Assembly (NCBI RefSeq): GCF_041154485.1
Contig: NZ_AP028670.1
Coordinates: forward strand, 124,001-188,000
Reading direction: 5' to 3'
Length of the DNA stretch: 64,000 bases
From: Variovorax sp. V93
GTDB lineage: Bacteria > Pseudomonadota > Gammaproteobacteria > Burkholderiales > Burkholderiaceae_C
Positions 1 through 9,019 of this stretch are shown in pieces. The notes below the pieces were generated by a model. The model made no database searches, was not told the origin of the DNA, and saw nothing but the letters and a program-made list of their open reading frames with translations. The position numbers and the translations under genes are program-made. The number at the start of each line of letters is the position of its first letter. The stretch's first letter is position 1.

Positions 1-1805
1 TCGTGCCGATGGCCTTCTTCAGTGGTTCCACCGGCGTGATCTACCGGCAGTTTTCCATCACCATCGTCTCGGCCATGACGCTCTCGGTGCTGGTGGCGCT
101 GGTGCTCACGCCGGCCCTGTGCGCAACGCTGCTCAAGCCGGTGCCCAAGGGACACGCAATGGCGAGCACCGGCTTCTTCGGCTGGTTCAACCGCAGCTTC
201 GACCGCGGCAACCACCGCTACCAGGGCATCGTGCGGCACATGGTGGGCAAGGGCTGGCGCTACATGGTCCTGTATGCGGTGCTGCTGGCCGCGGTGGTGT
301 TCGGCTTCATGAAGCTGCCGGTGGGCTTCCTGCCGGACGAGGACCAGGGCACGATGTTCGCGCTGGTGCAGCTGCCGCCGGGCGCGACGAACGCGCGCAC
401 GCAAGAAGTGATCCATCAGGTCGAGCATCACTTCCTCGTCGACCAGAAGGACGCGGTCTCGGGCATCTTCACTGTGGCGGGCTTCAGTTTCGCGGGCAGC
501 GGACAGAACACCGGTTTCGCCTTCATCAAGCTCAAGCCCTGGGACGAGCGCAAGGGCGAAGCACTGAGCGTGACGGGCGTGGCGGCGAAGGCCGGCGCCT
601 TCTTCAACACCATCCGCGACGCGAAGGTGTTTGCCTTCGCGCCGCCGGCCGTGGCGGAGCTCGGCAACGCGACCGGCTTCGACCTGATGCTGCAGGACCG
701 TGCCAACCTCGGCCACGAAGCCCTGATGCAGGCGCGCAATCAGCTGCTGGACGAACTGTCGAAGGACAAGCGACTGGTGGCCGTGCGTCCCAACGGGATG
801 GAGGACACGCCCGAATTCAGGCTCGAGATCGATCCGCACAAGGCACAGGCCCAGGGCCTTTCGATGGCCGACATCAACGACACCTTCTCGGCTGCCTGGG
901 GCAGCAGCTACGTCAACGACTTCATCGACAAGGGCCGCGTGAAGAAGGTGATGCTGCAGGCCGATGCGCAGTACCGCATGCTGCCCGAGGACATCGATCG
1001 CTGGTACGTGCGCAACAGCGCTGGATCCATGGTGCCCTTCACCTCATTCGCCAAGGCGGGCTGGAGTTCGGGCTCGCCGCGGCTGGAACGCTACAACGGG
1101 GTTCCTTCCGTGGAGATCCTGGGCATGGCGATGCCGGGCGCCGCCTCCAGCGGCGAGGCGCTGGCCATCGTGGAAGCGGCGGTCGCAAAGCTGCCCGCGG
1201 GGATCGGCTACGAGTGGACCGGCCTCTCGCGCCAGGAAAAGGCATCGAGCGGCCAGACCGGCCTGCTGTATGGCCTGTCGATCCTGATCGTGTTTCTCTG
1301 CCTTGCCGCGCTCTACGAGAGCTGGGCCATCCCGTTCTCGGTGATCATGGTGGTCCCGCTCGGCGTGCTGGGCGCGCTGGTCGGCGCGATTCTGACGTGG
1401 AAGATGAACGACGTGTACTTCCAGGTCGGCCTGCTCACGACCATCGGCCTGGCGTCGAAGAACGCCATCCTGATCGTCGAGTTCGCCAAAGACCTGCACG
1501 CGCAGGGCAAGGGGCTGGTCGAATCCGCGCTGGAGGCGGCGCGACTGCGCCTGCGCCCCATCCTCATGACCTCGCTGGCCTTCATCCTCGGCGTACTGCC
1601 GCTGGTCCTTGGCAGCGGTGCCGGCGCCGGCGCACAGCATGCGCTGGGCACGGCCGTGATCGGCGGCATGCTGTCGGGCACCGTCCTCGCGATCTTCTTC
1701 GTGCCTCTTTTCTTCGTACTGGTGCGCGGGCTCTTCAAGGGCAAGGACCAAGGCGATTTCGCCGCGCCGGCCTCGCATGCACAACCGGCCGCGGCCGCAT
1801 CCTGA
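1..1805 (+). CDS. RND multidrug efflux pump, inner-membrane subunit (HAE1/AcrB type), 5' truncated by window edge
   Basis: About 600 C-terminal residues of an AcrB/MexB-type proton-driven pump; the window opens inside the gene. The first visible residues ([20 protein letters not shown]) are the segment before the mid-protein transmembrane block. A large periplasmic porter/docking loop follows, then a second transmembrane block with the typical [22 protein letters not shown] and [14 protein letters not shown] stretches. The protein ends in a Lys/Ala-rich cytoplasmic tail. A full family member has about 1,040-1,060 residues, so roughly 450 residues lie upstream, where a periplasmic adaptor gene is also expected. 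The outer-membrane factor gene begins 10 bases after the stop, so the two are surely co-transcribed. Substrate cannot be told from sequence. Confidence 0.95.
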   Translation, partial: VPMAFFSGSTGVIYRQFSITIVSAMTLSVLVALVLTPALCATLLKPVPKGHAMASTGFFGWFNRSFDRGNHRYQGIVRHMVGKGWRYMVLYAVLLAAVVFGFMKLPVGFLPDEDQGTMFALVQLPPGATNARTQEVIHQVEHHFLVDQKDAVSGIFTVAGFSFAGSGQNTGFAFIKLKPWDERKGEALSVTGVAAKAGAFFNTIRDAKVFAFAPPAVAELGNATGFDLMLQDRANLGHEALMQARNQLLDELSKDKRLVAVRPNGMEDTPEFRLEIDPHKAQAQGLSMADINDTFSAAWGSSYVNDFIDKGRVKKVMLQADAQYRMLPEDIDRWYVRNSAGSMVPFTSFAKAGWSSGSPRLERYNGVPSVEILGMAMPGAASSGEALAIVEAAVAKLPAGIGYEWTGLSRQEKASSGQTGLLYGLSILIVFLCLAALYESWAIPFSVIMVVPLGVLGALVGAILTWKMNDVYFQVGLLTTIGLASKNAILIVEFAKDLHAQGKGLVESALEAARLRLRPILMTSLAFILGVLPLVLGSGAGAGAQHALGTAVIGGMLSGTVLAIFFVPLFFVLVRGLFKGKDQGDFAAPASHAQPAAAAS

Positions 1806-1815
1806 GATTTCTGTC

Positions 1816-3282
1816 ATGAATCTTTTGCGCTTCACACCGCTCGCGCTCGCCGCCCTGATGGCCGGCTGCAGCCTGATGCCCACCTACCAACAGCCCGCAG
1901 CGCCCGTGCCCGGCAAGTTCGCCGGTGACACGAACGGCGACCCGGCATCCACACCGGTCGCCGATCTCGGCTGGCGCGACGTGTTCACCGATCCCTCGCT
2001 GCAGCGCGTGATCGAGATGAGCCTTGCCAACAACCGCGACCTGCGCGTGGCGGTGCTCAACATCGAGAAGGCCCGCGCCCAGTACCGGGTGCAGGACGCG
2101 GCGCTTTTTCCCACCGTCAACGCCAGCGCCGGCGGCAGCGGCAGCCGAACCCCGGCCGACCTGTCGTCCACCGGCGAGGCGCTCACCGCGCGCCAGTACA
2201 GCGCATCGCTCGGATTCAGCGCCTACGAGCTCGACCTGTTCGGCCGCGTGCGAAGCCTGAGCGCGCAGGCGCTGCAGCAGTTCCTCTCCACGGCCGAGGC
2301 GCGGCGCAGCACACAGATCACGCTCGTGGCCGAGGTGGCGACCAGCTACCTCACGCTCGCCGCCGACCAGGACCGGCTGAAGCTCGCGCGCGACACATTG
2401 CAGAGCCAGAGCGACTCCTACCGCCTCAACCAGCGCAGCTTCGAGCTGGGCGTGGCATCGGCGCTGACGCTGAGCCAGGCTCAGACCAGCGTCGACAGCG
2501 CCCGTGTCGACGTCGAGCGCTACACCTCGCAGGTGGCGCAGGACCGCAATGCGCTGGCGCTGCTCGTGGGCGCCGAAGTGCCGGGCGAACTGCTGCCCCA
2601 GGCCTTGCCGGACGGCGCGGCAGCGTCCACGAGCCCGCTGGCCACCATCCCGCCAGGGCTGCCTTCGGAACTGCTGCAGCGCCGGCCCGACATCCTGCAG
2701 GCGGAGCGCGATCTCAAGGCGGCCAATGCCTACATCGGCGCGGCGCGCGCGGCCTTCTACCCACGCATCAGCCTCACCGCGTCGGCCGGCACGTCGAGCG
2801 CGGAGCTCTCGGGCCTCTTCAAGGGCGGCTCGGGCAGCTGGAGCTTCGCGCCGCAGATCTCGCTGCCAATCTTCGACGGCGGCGCCAACCGCGCCAACCT
2901 GAAGATCGCCACCGTGAGCCGCGACATCTCGGTAGCGCAATATGAGAAGGCCATCCAGACGGCGTTCCGCGAGGTTTCGGATGCCCTGGCGCAACGCAGC
3001 ACGCTCGGGCGCCAGCTCGATGCGCAGCAGTCGCTGGTGAACGCAACGGCGGACAGCTACCGACTTTCGCAGGCGCGCTTCCAGCGCGGTGTCGACAGTT
3101 ACCTGAGCGTGCTCGACTCGCAGCGCTCGCTCTACACCGCCCAGCAGGACCTGATCGGCACGCGCCTGTCGCGTTTCACCAATCTGGCGACCTTCTACAA
3201 GACGCTGGGCGGCGGTTGGGTCGAGACTTCGACAACCCCGATGATAGGGGCACTCGCACGCACCGCGGAACCGGCGTCATGA
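1816..3282 (+). CDS. Outer-membrane efflux factor lipoprotein, OprM/NodT (TolC-like) family
   Basis: 488-residue outer-membrane channel that completes the tripartite pump with the upstream RND protein. The ATG at 1816 is preferred over an in-frame ATG at 1777 because it gives a clean lipoprotein signal: [20 protein letters not shown] with lipobox LMAGC, so Cys-17 would be lipidated. Two outer-membrane-efflux repeats follow, with the family hallmarks [25 protein letters not shown] and LPIFDGG. Length is typical for NodT-family factors. The stop codon overlaps the start of the following tetR gene (ATGA). Confidence 0.95.
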   Translation: MNLLRFTPLALAALMAGCSLMPTYQQPAAPVPGKFAGDTNGDPASTPVADLGWRDVFTDPSLQRVIEMSLANNRDLRVAVLNIEKARAQYRVQDAALFPTVNASAGGSGSRTPADLSSTGEALTARQYSASLGFSAYELDLFGRVRSLSAQALQQFLSTAEARRSTQITLVAEVATSYLTLAADQDRLKLARDTLQSQSDSYRLNQRSFELGVASALTLSQAQTSVDSARVDVERYTSQVAQDRNALALLVGAEVPGELLPQALPDGAAASTSPLATIPPGLPSELLQRRPDILQAERDLKAANAYIGAARAAFYPRISLTASAGTSSAELSGLFKGGSGSWSFAPQISLPIFDGGANRANLKIATVSRDISVAQYEKAIQTAFREVSDALAQRSTLGRQLDAQQSLVNATADSYRLSQARFQRGVDSYLSVLDSQRSLYTAQQDLIGTRLSRFTNLATFYKTLGGGWVETSTTPMIGALARTAEPAS

Positions 3283-3908
3283 GGCGCGGTCGCGCTGCGA
3301 CCGAAGTCACCCGCGCCCGGGTGCTCCGGGCCGCCCTGGAAACTTTTGCGGCCAGCGGTGTGCGCGCGACCACGCTGGAAGACGTGGCGTCGCTTGCAGG
3401 AGTGACGCGCGGCGCGGTGTATTGGCATTTCGAGAACAAGGCCGCACTGGTGGCCGCGATCGTCGATCAGCTTCAATGGCCGATGGACATCGGGCCGGAC
3501 ATCGCCGCCTATCGCGCACACGCGAAGCCGCTCCAACTCTTGCGCGAGCACATGTGGCGACAGATGACTCGCTGCATGGAGGATCCAGATCAATGGCTCG
3601 CCGCGCAATTGGTGCTTCTGCCTCCGGAGCGGGCCGAGTTGCCTGTGGGCGTGGCGACTCGGCTGGTGCGCACGATGGGTGACGCGGTGGAGCGACTGAG
3701 CCAAGTGATGACCGTGGCCTGCGAGCGCCGCCAACTGCGGGAGGGACTGCGTCCGGCATGCGTAGCGCGCTGCCTGCATTCAGTGGGCATCGCCGTTCTT
3801 GCCGAGCATGCCAATCAACGGGAAGACTGCAGACGGCGTGCATCGCCGCTATGCATCGACCTGTTCATGGCCGGCGCCTGCAGCGATCTTGCTGCGGTGC
3901 TGTCATGA
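3279..3908 (+). CDS. TetR/AcrR-family transcriptional repressor of the adjacent efflux operon
   Basis: 209 residues. The N-terminal helix-turn-helix ([24 protein letters not shown], about residues 32-55) is very close to the AcrR/TtgR/MexZ class, and the C-terminal half is the ligand-binding/dimerisation helical domain. ATG at 3279 overlaps the stop of the outer-membrane factor as ATGA, so translation is probably coupled; an upstream in-frame start at 3216 would lie wholly inside the previous gene and is not preferred. Such repressors are more often divergent from their pump operon. Here the gene is last in it, so repressor level would follow pump level. Family call is firm; target is inferred from position. 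Confidence 0.9.
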   Translation: MRRGRAATEVTRARVLRAALETFAASGVRATTLEDVASLAGVTRGAVYWHFENKAALVAAIVDQLQWPMDIGPDIAAYRAHAKPLQLLREHMWRQMTRCMEDPDQWLAAQLVLLPPERAELPVGVATRLVRTMGDAVERLSQVMTVACERRQLREGLRPACVARCLHSVGIAVLAEHANQREDCRRRASPLCIDLFMAGACSDLAAVLS

Positions 3909-3994
3909 GCCGTGCTCAATTGCGTTCCCGAAACAGATTGAGTACCCAAAAAATCTTGATCGTACGCACTTCATCGCACACGTGAGATCACGAA

Positions 3995-4615
3995 ATGAGC
4001 TCTCAGACAGATACCAATCTCGATTCAGGCAACGATGAGTTGCGCCGGAACCAAGTGCTGGATGCCGCGGCGGAATGCTTCCGTCGGGAAGGCATTCATG
4101 GCAGCAGCGCCGCCACCATCTGCCAGGTTGCTGGTATCAGCCCGGCCGGCCTCTATCGCTACTTCGCCAGCAAAGAAGCGATGGTCGAAGCCATTGCCGA
4201 ACGCGAAGAAAGCGACATGGCTGAACTCGTGCGCCGCATGGAACAGGACTTGGGCGGTGGAAACCTTGCGACCCGGCTGATTCGTCGGACTCACGAGATG
4301 GTCGAGCGCAACAGCGATCCGGCTTCTGTCGGGTTGATGCTTGAGCTGGCAGCCGAAGCGGCGCGCAACCCCGCTGTCGCAAAGATCTTGCAGAGGACCG
4401 ATCGTGCGGTCAAGAAGCGCTTTCTGGACATGACACGGCGCATCGGTTTGCCCGCAGGACTGGACGAAGCCACGCTCATGAAGCGCATGGATATGATCGC
4501 GGCGCTGTTCAGCGGCTTGGCGTTTCGTTCCATCGTCGACCTGCGGCGAGACCGTGCCACCGTCGTGGACATGACCAACGAGCAAGTACGGCTCCTGATC
4601 GGGTCAACGCCATGA
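3995..4615 (+). CDS. TetR-family transcriptional regulator
   Basis: 206 residues. A classical TetR DNA-binding domain near the N terminus (about residues 18-62: LDAAAECFRREGIHGSSAAT followed by ICQVAGISPAGLYRYF) precedes a helical effector domain of unknown ligand. It is separated from the preceding tetR by 86 bases and overlaps the downstream NADH dehydrogenase start as ATGA. It therefore most likely controls its own operon with that dehydrogenase rather than the efflux pump. The two adjacent tetR genes share only the fold and do not look like a recent duplication. Confidence 0.9.
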   Translation: MSSQTDTNLDSGNDELRRNQVLDAAAECFRREGIHGSSAATICQVAGISPAGLYRYFASKEAMVEAIAEREESDMAELVRRMEQDLGGGNLATRLIRRTHEMVERNSDPASVGLMLELAAEAARNPAVAKILQRTDRAVKKRFLDMTRRIGLPAGLDEATLMKRMDMIAALFSGLAFRSIVDLRRDRATVVDMTNEQVRLLIGSTP

Positions 4616-5913
4616 GCGCGCCTCACCTGCATCCGCGGCGCATCGTGGTGGTGGGAGGTGGTGTCGCGGGCTTGATCCTGGCGACTCGCCTGGGGCGCAC
4701 ACTCGGCGCCACAGGGCGTGCCGCGATCACCCTTGTCGACCGAAGCCCCACGCATGTTTGGAAACCCATGCTGCACACCATCGCCGCAGGGACCTGGAAC
4801 ATCTATCAACAGCAGGTTCAGTATCTGACACACGCCCGGGCTCATGATTTCAGCTATGTGCCCGGCGAGCTCGACGGCATCGACCGTGCCGCCCGACGTG
4901 TCCATTTGGCGCCGATCCGGCTGGAAGGAGAAATGGTGGCCGAGGCTCGCGAACTGGCATACGACGCACTCGTGCTGGCATTGGGCAGCAGCGCCAATGA
5001 CTTCGGCACTCCGGGAGTCAACGAGCATTGCCATTGGATAGACAGTCAGGCGCAGGCAGATGCCTTCAATAGACGCTTGCGTGCACACGTGGCGCGCAGC
5101 TTCGTGAACGGGAACTATATCGATGTCGCGATCGTGGGCGGCGGCGCGACAGGCGTGGAACTGGCCGCGGAGATGAGCCGCATGGTCGAGCTTGCCGCCA
5201 GCTATGGAACCGAAAGCGGCATTCGTCAGCGCCTCCGTCTGACATTGCTGGAAGGCGCGCCGCGAATACTCAACGCTTTTCCGGAAGCGGTTTCTATTTC
5301 GGCGTCGGCCCAGTTGCGCGCGCTGGGTATCGATGTTCGCACCAAGGTGCGAGTCATGGCAGCCGACGCCAAGGGATTCGTGCTTGAAAGCGGCGAACGG
5401 ATCGACGCCGCTCTCAAGGTGTGGGCCGCCGGCATCCGTGCGGCCAACGGCATCGCGGACTGCGGACTCGAACTGAACAAACTCGGGCAAGTGGTAGTGA
5501 CGCCGAGCCTGCTGGCCAGCGGCGAAGACTGCATCTTTGCCATTGGCGATTGCGCCAGCCTGGTACCGCATGGTGCCGAGCTGCCGCTTCCATCGACAGC
5601 CCAGGTCGCCAACCAGCAAGCGCTGCATCTGGCAAGACATCTTCCGGCATGGTTGTCCGGGAAGCAGTTGCCGCCGTTCAACTTTCGCGACTTCGGTGCT
5701 CTCGTTTCACTCAGTGACTACAACGCCTTTGGAACACTGGGTCGCTTCGGTTTCTTCCGGGGCGGCTTTATCAAGGGCCGCTTCGCACAGTTGAGCCATG
5801 CGCTGCTCTATCGCAGCCATCAGCTTTCGTTGCACGGCCCCAGCCGCGCAGCGCTGCTGTGGTTGGCCGAGCGGATCAACGCGCTGGTCAATCCAAAGAT
5901 CCGAATCAGTTGA
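4612..5913 (+). CDS. ndh: Type II NADH dehydrogenase-like FAD/NAD(P)-dependent oxidoreductase
   Basis: 433 residues, expected to pass electrons from NADH to quinone at the inner face of the membrane without pumping protons. An N-terminal FAD-binding Rossmann motif (VVVGGGVAGLILATRLG, residues 13-29) and a second NAD(P)-binding motif (VAIVGGGATGVELAAEMSRM) are present, as is a conserved FAIGDCA segment near residue 307. The C-terminal part (from GFFRGGFIKGRFAQLSHALL) resembles the amphipathic membrane-anchoring region of NDH-2 enzymes. Length matches the family. It overlaps the tetR stop by four bases and is followed by a small membrane-protein ORF, so these three genes look like one unit. The gene symbol is by family resemblance. 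Confidence 0.85.
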   Translation: MSAPHLHPRRIVVVGGGVAGLILATRLGRTLGATGRAAITLVDRSPTHVWKPMLHTIAAGTWNIYQQQVQYLTHARAHDFSYVPGELDGIDRAARRVHLAPIRLEGEMVAEARELAYDALVLALGSSANDFGTPGVNEHCHWIDSQAQADAFNRRLRAHVARSFVNGNYIDVAIVGGGATGVELAAEMSRMVELAASYGTESGIRQRLRLTLLEGAPRILNAFPEAVSISASAQLRALGIDVRTKVRVMAADAKGFVLESGERIDAALKVWAAGIRAANGIADCGLELNKLGQVVVTPSLLASGEDCIFAIGDCASLVPHGAELPLPSTAQVANQQALHLARHLPAWLSGKQLPPFNFRDFGALVSLSDYNAFGTLGRFGFFRGGFIKGRFAQLSHALLYRSHQLSLHGPSRAALLWLAERINALVNPKIRIS

Positions 5914-5963
5914 AGCGCAGCAATGATCTGGCGGACGAAGGCTGAGGTACGGCGCAAGGACAC

Positions 5964-6113
5964 ATGATGAACACTCGGACGCGTAAACCACCCAAGCCAT
6001 GCGGCCCACCGAGATGGTGGGAGACCATGGCAGGCGCACCTTTGGCATATTTCATGGTGCTGGGCGGGTTGTTTTGGGCACCGTTTCTCTTGAAGAAGCT
6101 GTTCGTGCCTTAG
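5964..6113 (+). CDS. Small 49-residue predicted membrane protein downstream of ndh
   Basis: ATG at 5964, preceded by AAGGA three bases upstream, opens a 49-codon frame ending TAG at 6111-6113. The N terminus is basic and proline-rich (MMNTRTRKPPKPCGPPRWWE), followed by one hydrophobic segment (about residues 22-45: MAGAPLAYFMVLGGLFWAPF) and a short basic end (LLKKLFVP). This is the layout of a single-pass small membrane protein with a cytoplasmic basic N terminus. It starts 50 bases after the ndh stop on the same strand. I do not recognise a family; a role in anchoring or modulating NDH-2 is only a guess from position. Confidence 0.6.
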   Translation: MMNTRTRKPPKPCGPPRWWETMAGAPLAYFMVLGGLFWAPFLLKKLFVP

Positions 6114-6180
6114 AAAGCCCATTTGCTTCATCGCGCGGTCCCGCCGCAACTTGCTCGCTTGCCCCCCATGCGTCCAGGCT

Positions 6181-6876
6181 CTAGGAACCCAGCAGATTGC
6201 GTCGCACGTGAAGGAGGTGGTCTCGAGTGTGCGCCGTTGCACGCACCAGATCGCGATCGGTGAGCGCGCCCACGATCTGGCGGTGCTCGGCCTGGTAGGA
6301 AAGGCGCCGTTCCTGCGAAAGGCTGTGGCGCTTGAGCGCTCCCCAATCGTCCTGAGCGCGTGCCTGTTTGATCAGCCGAAATATGTTCGTGACCAGTGAG
6401 TTGTGCGCGGCGAGCGCAATGGCTTCATGCAGTTCACCGTCCCATACCTCGAACTCTTCCATGCTTCGCGCCGCCTCGGCCTTGTCGCAGCAGTGCGCCA
6501 TCTTTGCGAAGTCGTTCTGCGAGGCATTGCGGATGATGAGCTCCACGATGCTCGGCTCGATGGCGAGCCGGGCATCCATGAGCTCGGCCGGACTGATCGA
6601 ACCCGCCCCGGTTGCCAGCACCGTGTCCGGCTCGGCCGGCCCGCCGTTGCTCAACTTGTCCGGGTCCAGCCGGTCGCTGACGAACGTACCGCTGCCGACC
6701 GTTTGGGTGATGAGACCAGCTGCCTTGAACTGCGCCAATACCCGCCGAACCGTCGAGCGGCCAATGCCGAAGGATTCGCTGAGATGACGCTCGGTGTCGA
6801 TCCTGTGCCCCCGAGGCCATTCGCCGGACTTGAGCTTGCTCAGGATTGCTTCTCTCAATACCGCCGCGCTGTCCAT
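6181..6876 (-). CDS. GntR-family (FadR/FCD subfamily) transcriptional regulator
   Basis: 231 residues. The winged helix-turn-helix occupies about residues 5-70 (IDTERHLSESFGIGRSTVRR, AAGLITQTVGSGTFVS), and the all-helical FCD effector domain follows (from DARLAIEPSIVELII through the histidines near QAEHRQIVGAL and HTRDHLL that usually hold a metal). FCD regulators generally sense carboxylic acids. It is divergent from the FAH-fold hydrolase gene at 7064, and the 187-base gap between them carries several CCAATT/AATTGG elements likely to be its operators. It probably represses the 7064-9019 genes and itself. Confidence 0.9.
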   Translation of the reverse strand: MDSAAVLREAILSKLKSGEWPRGHRIDTERHLSESFGIGRSTVRRVLAQFKAAGLITQTVGSGTFVSDRLDPDKLSNGGPAEPDTVLATGAGSISPAELMDARLAIEPSIVELIIRNASQNDFAKMAHCCDKAEAARSMEEFEVWDGELHEAIALAAHNSLVTNIFRLIKQARAQDDWGALKRHSLSQERRLSYQAEHRQIVGALTDRDLVRATAHTRDHLLHVRRNLLGS

Positions 6877-6909
6877 CGTGGGTCCTCTTTCGGTTCAGAT
6901 CATATCAAG

Positions 6910-7057
6910 TGGTTGTCAACAAAGAGCCAACGCCAAACCAATTCGAACCAATTGAGCTGATTATTTAAGCAACGGCCTGAAAATTGAACCTAAGCAACCC
7001 AATTCAGTCCATAATCGACCAATCGAATCAAATTGGTTTGAACATTAACCCAATTGG
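6910..7057. promoter_or_regulatory. Candidate GntR operator cluster in the divergent promoter
   Basis: The space between the divergent gntR and FAH genes is AT-rich compared with its surroundings. It holds CCAATT at 6938-6943, 6948-6953 and 6999-7004, the reverse complement AATTGG at 7031-7036, and a perfect palindrome CCAATTGG at 7050-7057 just before the start codon at 7064. The first two lie exactly 10 bases apart, one helical turn. A separate palindrome GTTGTCAAC is at 6912-6920. AATTGGT half-sites resemble those known for FCD-type regulators such as PdhR. Confidence 0.5.
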
Positions 7058-7063
7058 AGCAAT

Positions 7064-7945
7064 ATGAAGATCGGACGTGTTTCTCATCTCGGGCGAGTGC
7101 GCATGGTGTTGGTCGACGAGGCCAACACGACCGTTGCATTCATTGGCGGAAGCTTCTCGCGCCATCTGAATCCGGTCCAGGCCGTGATCGAGCGCCGCAT
7201 GACATCGGCAGAACTCGAAGAACTGGAAGTCGGCAGGGCGGACTTTTCCGAGGTCACCTTTCTCTCGCCGATCTCCGTGCCTGTGCGAAACATCTTCGCG
7301 GTAGGCAAGAACTACATCGAGCACGCCGCCGAGTTTGATGCGAGCGGCTTCAATGCCACGCGTGGCGCCGCCGCAGTGCCCGCCTTCCCTCAGATCTTCA
7401 CCAAGGCGACAACTTCGCTCGCGGGTCCTTCCGATGACATCGTCTTCGACCCGGCACACACCTCGTCAGTCGACTACGAGGGCGAGATCGGCGCCGTGAT
7501 CGGCACGGAATGCCGCAACGTCTCCCCCTCGGATGCTCTTGCGAAAGTGTTCGGCTTCATCGCCCTCAACGACGTGACAGCGCGCGACCTTCAAAAGAAC
7601 CATGCACAATGGTTTCTCGGGAAGTCCCTCGACACGTTCTGCCCTGTCGGTCCATGGATCTCCACGGCGGACGAAGCTGCGATCGATTCGCTCAAGGTGC
7701 AGACCTGGGTGAACGGCGAACTCCGCCAGGTCGGCTTGTTCAAGGATCTGATCTTCGACGTTCCAACCTTGATCTCGACCTTGTCGAAGGCGATGACGCT
7801 TCTGCCCGGCGACATCATCGCGACCGGCACTCCCGTTGGTGTCGGCATCGGCCATTCCCCGCCCAAGTTCCTGCAGCACGGCGACCTCGTTCGCGTCACC
7901 GTCACGGGGCTGGGCGAGCTGAACAACCGCGTTCGCGCGAAGTGA
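7064..7945 (+). CDS. Fumarylacetoacetate hydrolase (FAH) family protein
   Basis: 293 residues with the C-terminal FAH fold. Metal-ligand motifs are visible: an E-x-E pair in SVDYEGEIGAVIG, an acidic site in GFIALNDVTARDLQ, and the conserved end GDIIATGTPVGVGIGHSP. Relatives include fumarylpyruvate and acylpyruvate hydrolases, 2-hydroxyhepta-2,4-dienedioate isomerase/decarboxylase and dehydratases of sugar acids, so the reaction (C-C hydrolysis, decarboxylation or dehydration of a 2-oxo acid) cannot be fixed. An unusual N-terminal domain of about 80 residues precedes the catalytic part, as in many acylpyruvate hydrolases. It is first in a unit with the Bug protein 90 bases downstream. Confidence 0.85.
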   Translation: MKIGRVSHLGRVRMVLVDEANTTVAFIGGSFSRHLNPVQAVIERRMTSAELEELEVGRADFSEVTFLSPISVPVRNIFAVGKNYIEHAAEFDASGFNATRGAAAVPAFPQIFTKATTSLAGPSDDIVFDPAHTSSVDYEGEIGAVIGTECRNVSPSDALAKVFGFIALNDVTARDLQKNHAQWFLGKSLDTFCPVGPWISTADEAAIDSLKVQTWVNGELRQVGLFKDLIFDVPTLISTLSKAMTLLPGDIIATGTPVGVGIGHSPPKFLQHGDLVRVTVTGLGELNNRVRAK

Positions 7946-8035
7946 CCGGCCGGGCTGAGCCCCTCCTGCATCGCCCCCGGCGCGAGCGGTACGCCGGACA
8001 GGCGGCCCATTCAAAAAGAACGGAGACAACACAAA

Positions 8036-9019
8036 ATGATCGATTCGAAGAAACGCCGGGTGCTGATCGGCTTGGCCGCTGCAGCATTGCTTTCCCACGT
8101 GCCGGCCTCGGCACAGGACGCATACCCGGCGAAACCGATCACCATGGTCGTGCCCTTCCCGCCTGGCGGCGCGGCTGACATTGCTGCGCGGCCGGTGGCG
8201 GAAGCCATGGGCCGCTACCTGAATCAGCCGGTCATCATCGAGAACAAGGCGGGTGCCGGGGGAGGCATCGGCATGTCGCAGGTCGCGAAGGCGAAGCCTG
8301 ATGGCTACACCGTGCTCATGGCCCTTTCCTCCATCGTCGTGCTGCCCGAGGCGGACGTCGTCCGTCAGCGCCGGCCCATGTTCGAACTCTCTCAACTGCA
8401 GCCCATTGCCCGCTTCACGGCGGACCCGGTGGTTCTCGTGGTCAGGGCCGACAGTCCGTGGAAGAACTTCGAGCAATTCGCCGCGGCATTGCGCGCAAAG
8501 CCGAGTGGATACACCTTTGGATCATCGGGCAACTACGGGACGATGCACGTCCCGTTCGAACAGATGAATGCAGCGATCAATACCTCCATGCTGCACGTTC
8601 CCTTCACCGGTGCGGGCCCTGCAGTCGTGGCGCTTCTCGGCGGCCAGGTGGACGCCCTGGCCACCGGCCCTTCGACGGTTGCTGGCCATATCCAGGCCGG
8701 AAAGCTTCGCGCCCTTGCGCACTGGGGCGAGCGCCAAATTCCGACACTTCCCACAGTGCCCAGCCTGAAAGAATCAGGAGTGCCGGTGGCCTACCTGCAA
8801 TGGACCGGTGTATTTGCCCCGGCATCGACGCCGAGTGCCGTCGCGGCCAGGCTGCGGGAGGCTGCCAGGTTTGCCGCAAGCGACACGCGTGCGCTCCGAT
8901 CCCTGGAGGCAGCAGGCACCTACATGCAATACCTCGACACCCCCGAGTTCACTGCATTTGTTGCACAAGACGCGCAAGCCATGGCGACGGTTGTTCATCG
9001 CATCGGAAAGGTCGACTGA
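8036..9019 (+). CDS. Bug-family (tripartite tricarboxylate transporter) periplasmic solute-binding protein
   Basis: 327 residues with a cleavable signal peptide (basic start MIDSKKRR, hydrophobic core, ASAQD cleavage site near residue 25). The Bug/TctC signature follows: YPAKPITMVVPFPPGGAADI, then VIIENKAGAGGGIGMSQVAKAKPDGYT. These proteins bind carboxylate-bearing ligands in the periplasm. No TctA/TctB membrane partner is visible in the window, so it is an orphan, as is usual in Burkholderiales. RBS is GGAGACAAC at 8022-8030. The 3' end overlaps the convergent araC gene by 25 bases. Confidence 0.92.
   Translation: MIDSKKRRVLIGLAAAALLSHVPASAQDAYPAKPITMVVPFPPGGAADIAARPVAEAMGRYLNQPVIIENKAGAGGGIGMSQVAKAKPDGYTVLMALSSIVVLPEADVVRQRRPMFELSQLQPIARFTADPVVLVVRADSPWKNFEQFAAALRAKPSGYTFGSSGNYGTMHVPFEQMNAAINTSMLHVPFTGAGPAVVALLGGQVDALATGPSTVAGHIQAGKLRALAHWGERQIPTLPTVPSLKESGVPVAYLQWTGVFAPASTPSAVAARLREAARFAASDTRALRSLEAAGTYMQYLDTPEFTAFVAQDAQAMATVVHRIGKVD

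Noticed and set aside
3279..4615. Tandem tetR genes as a recent duplication
   Set aside because: The proteins share only the common TetR fold; sequence outside the HTH is different.
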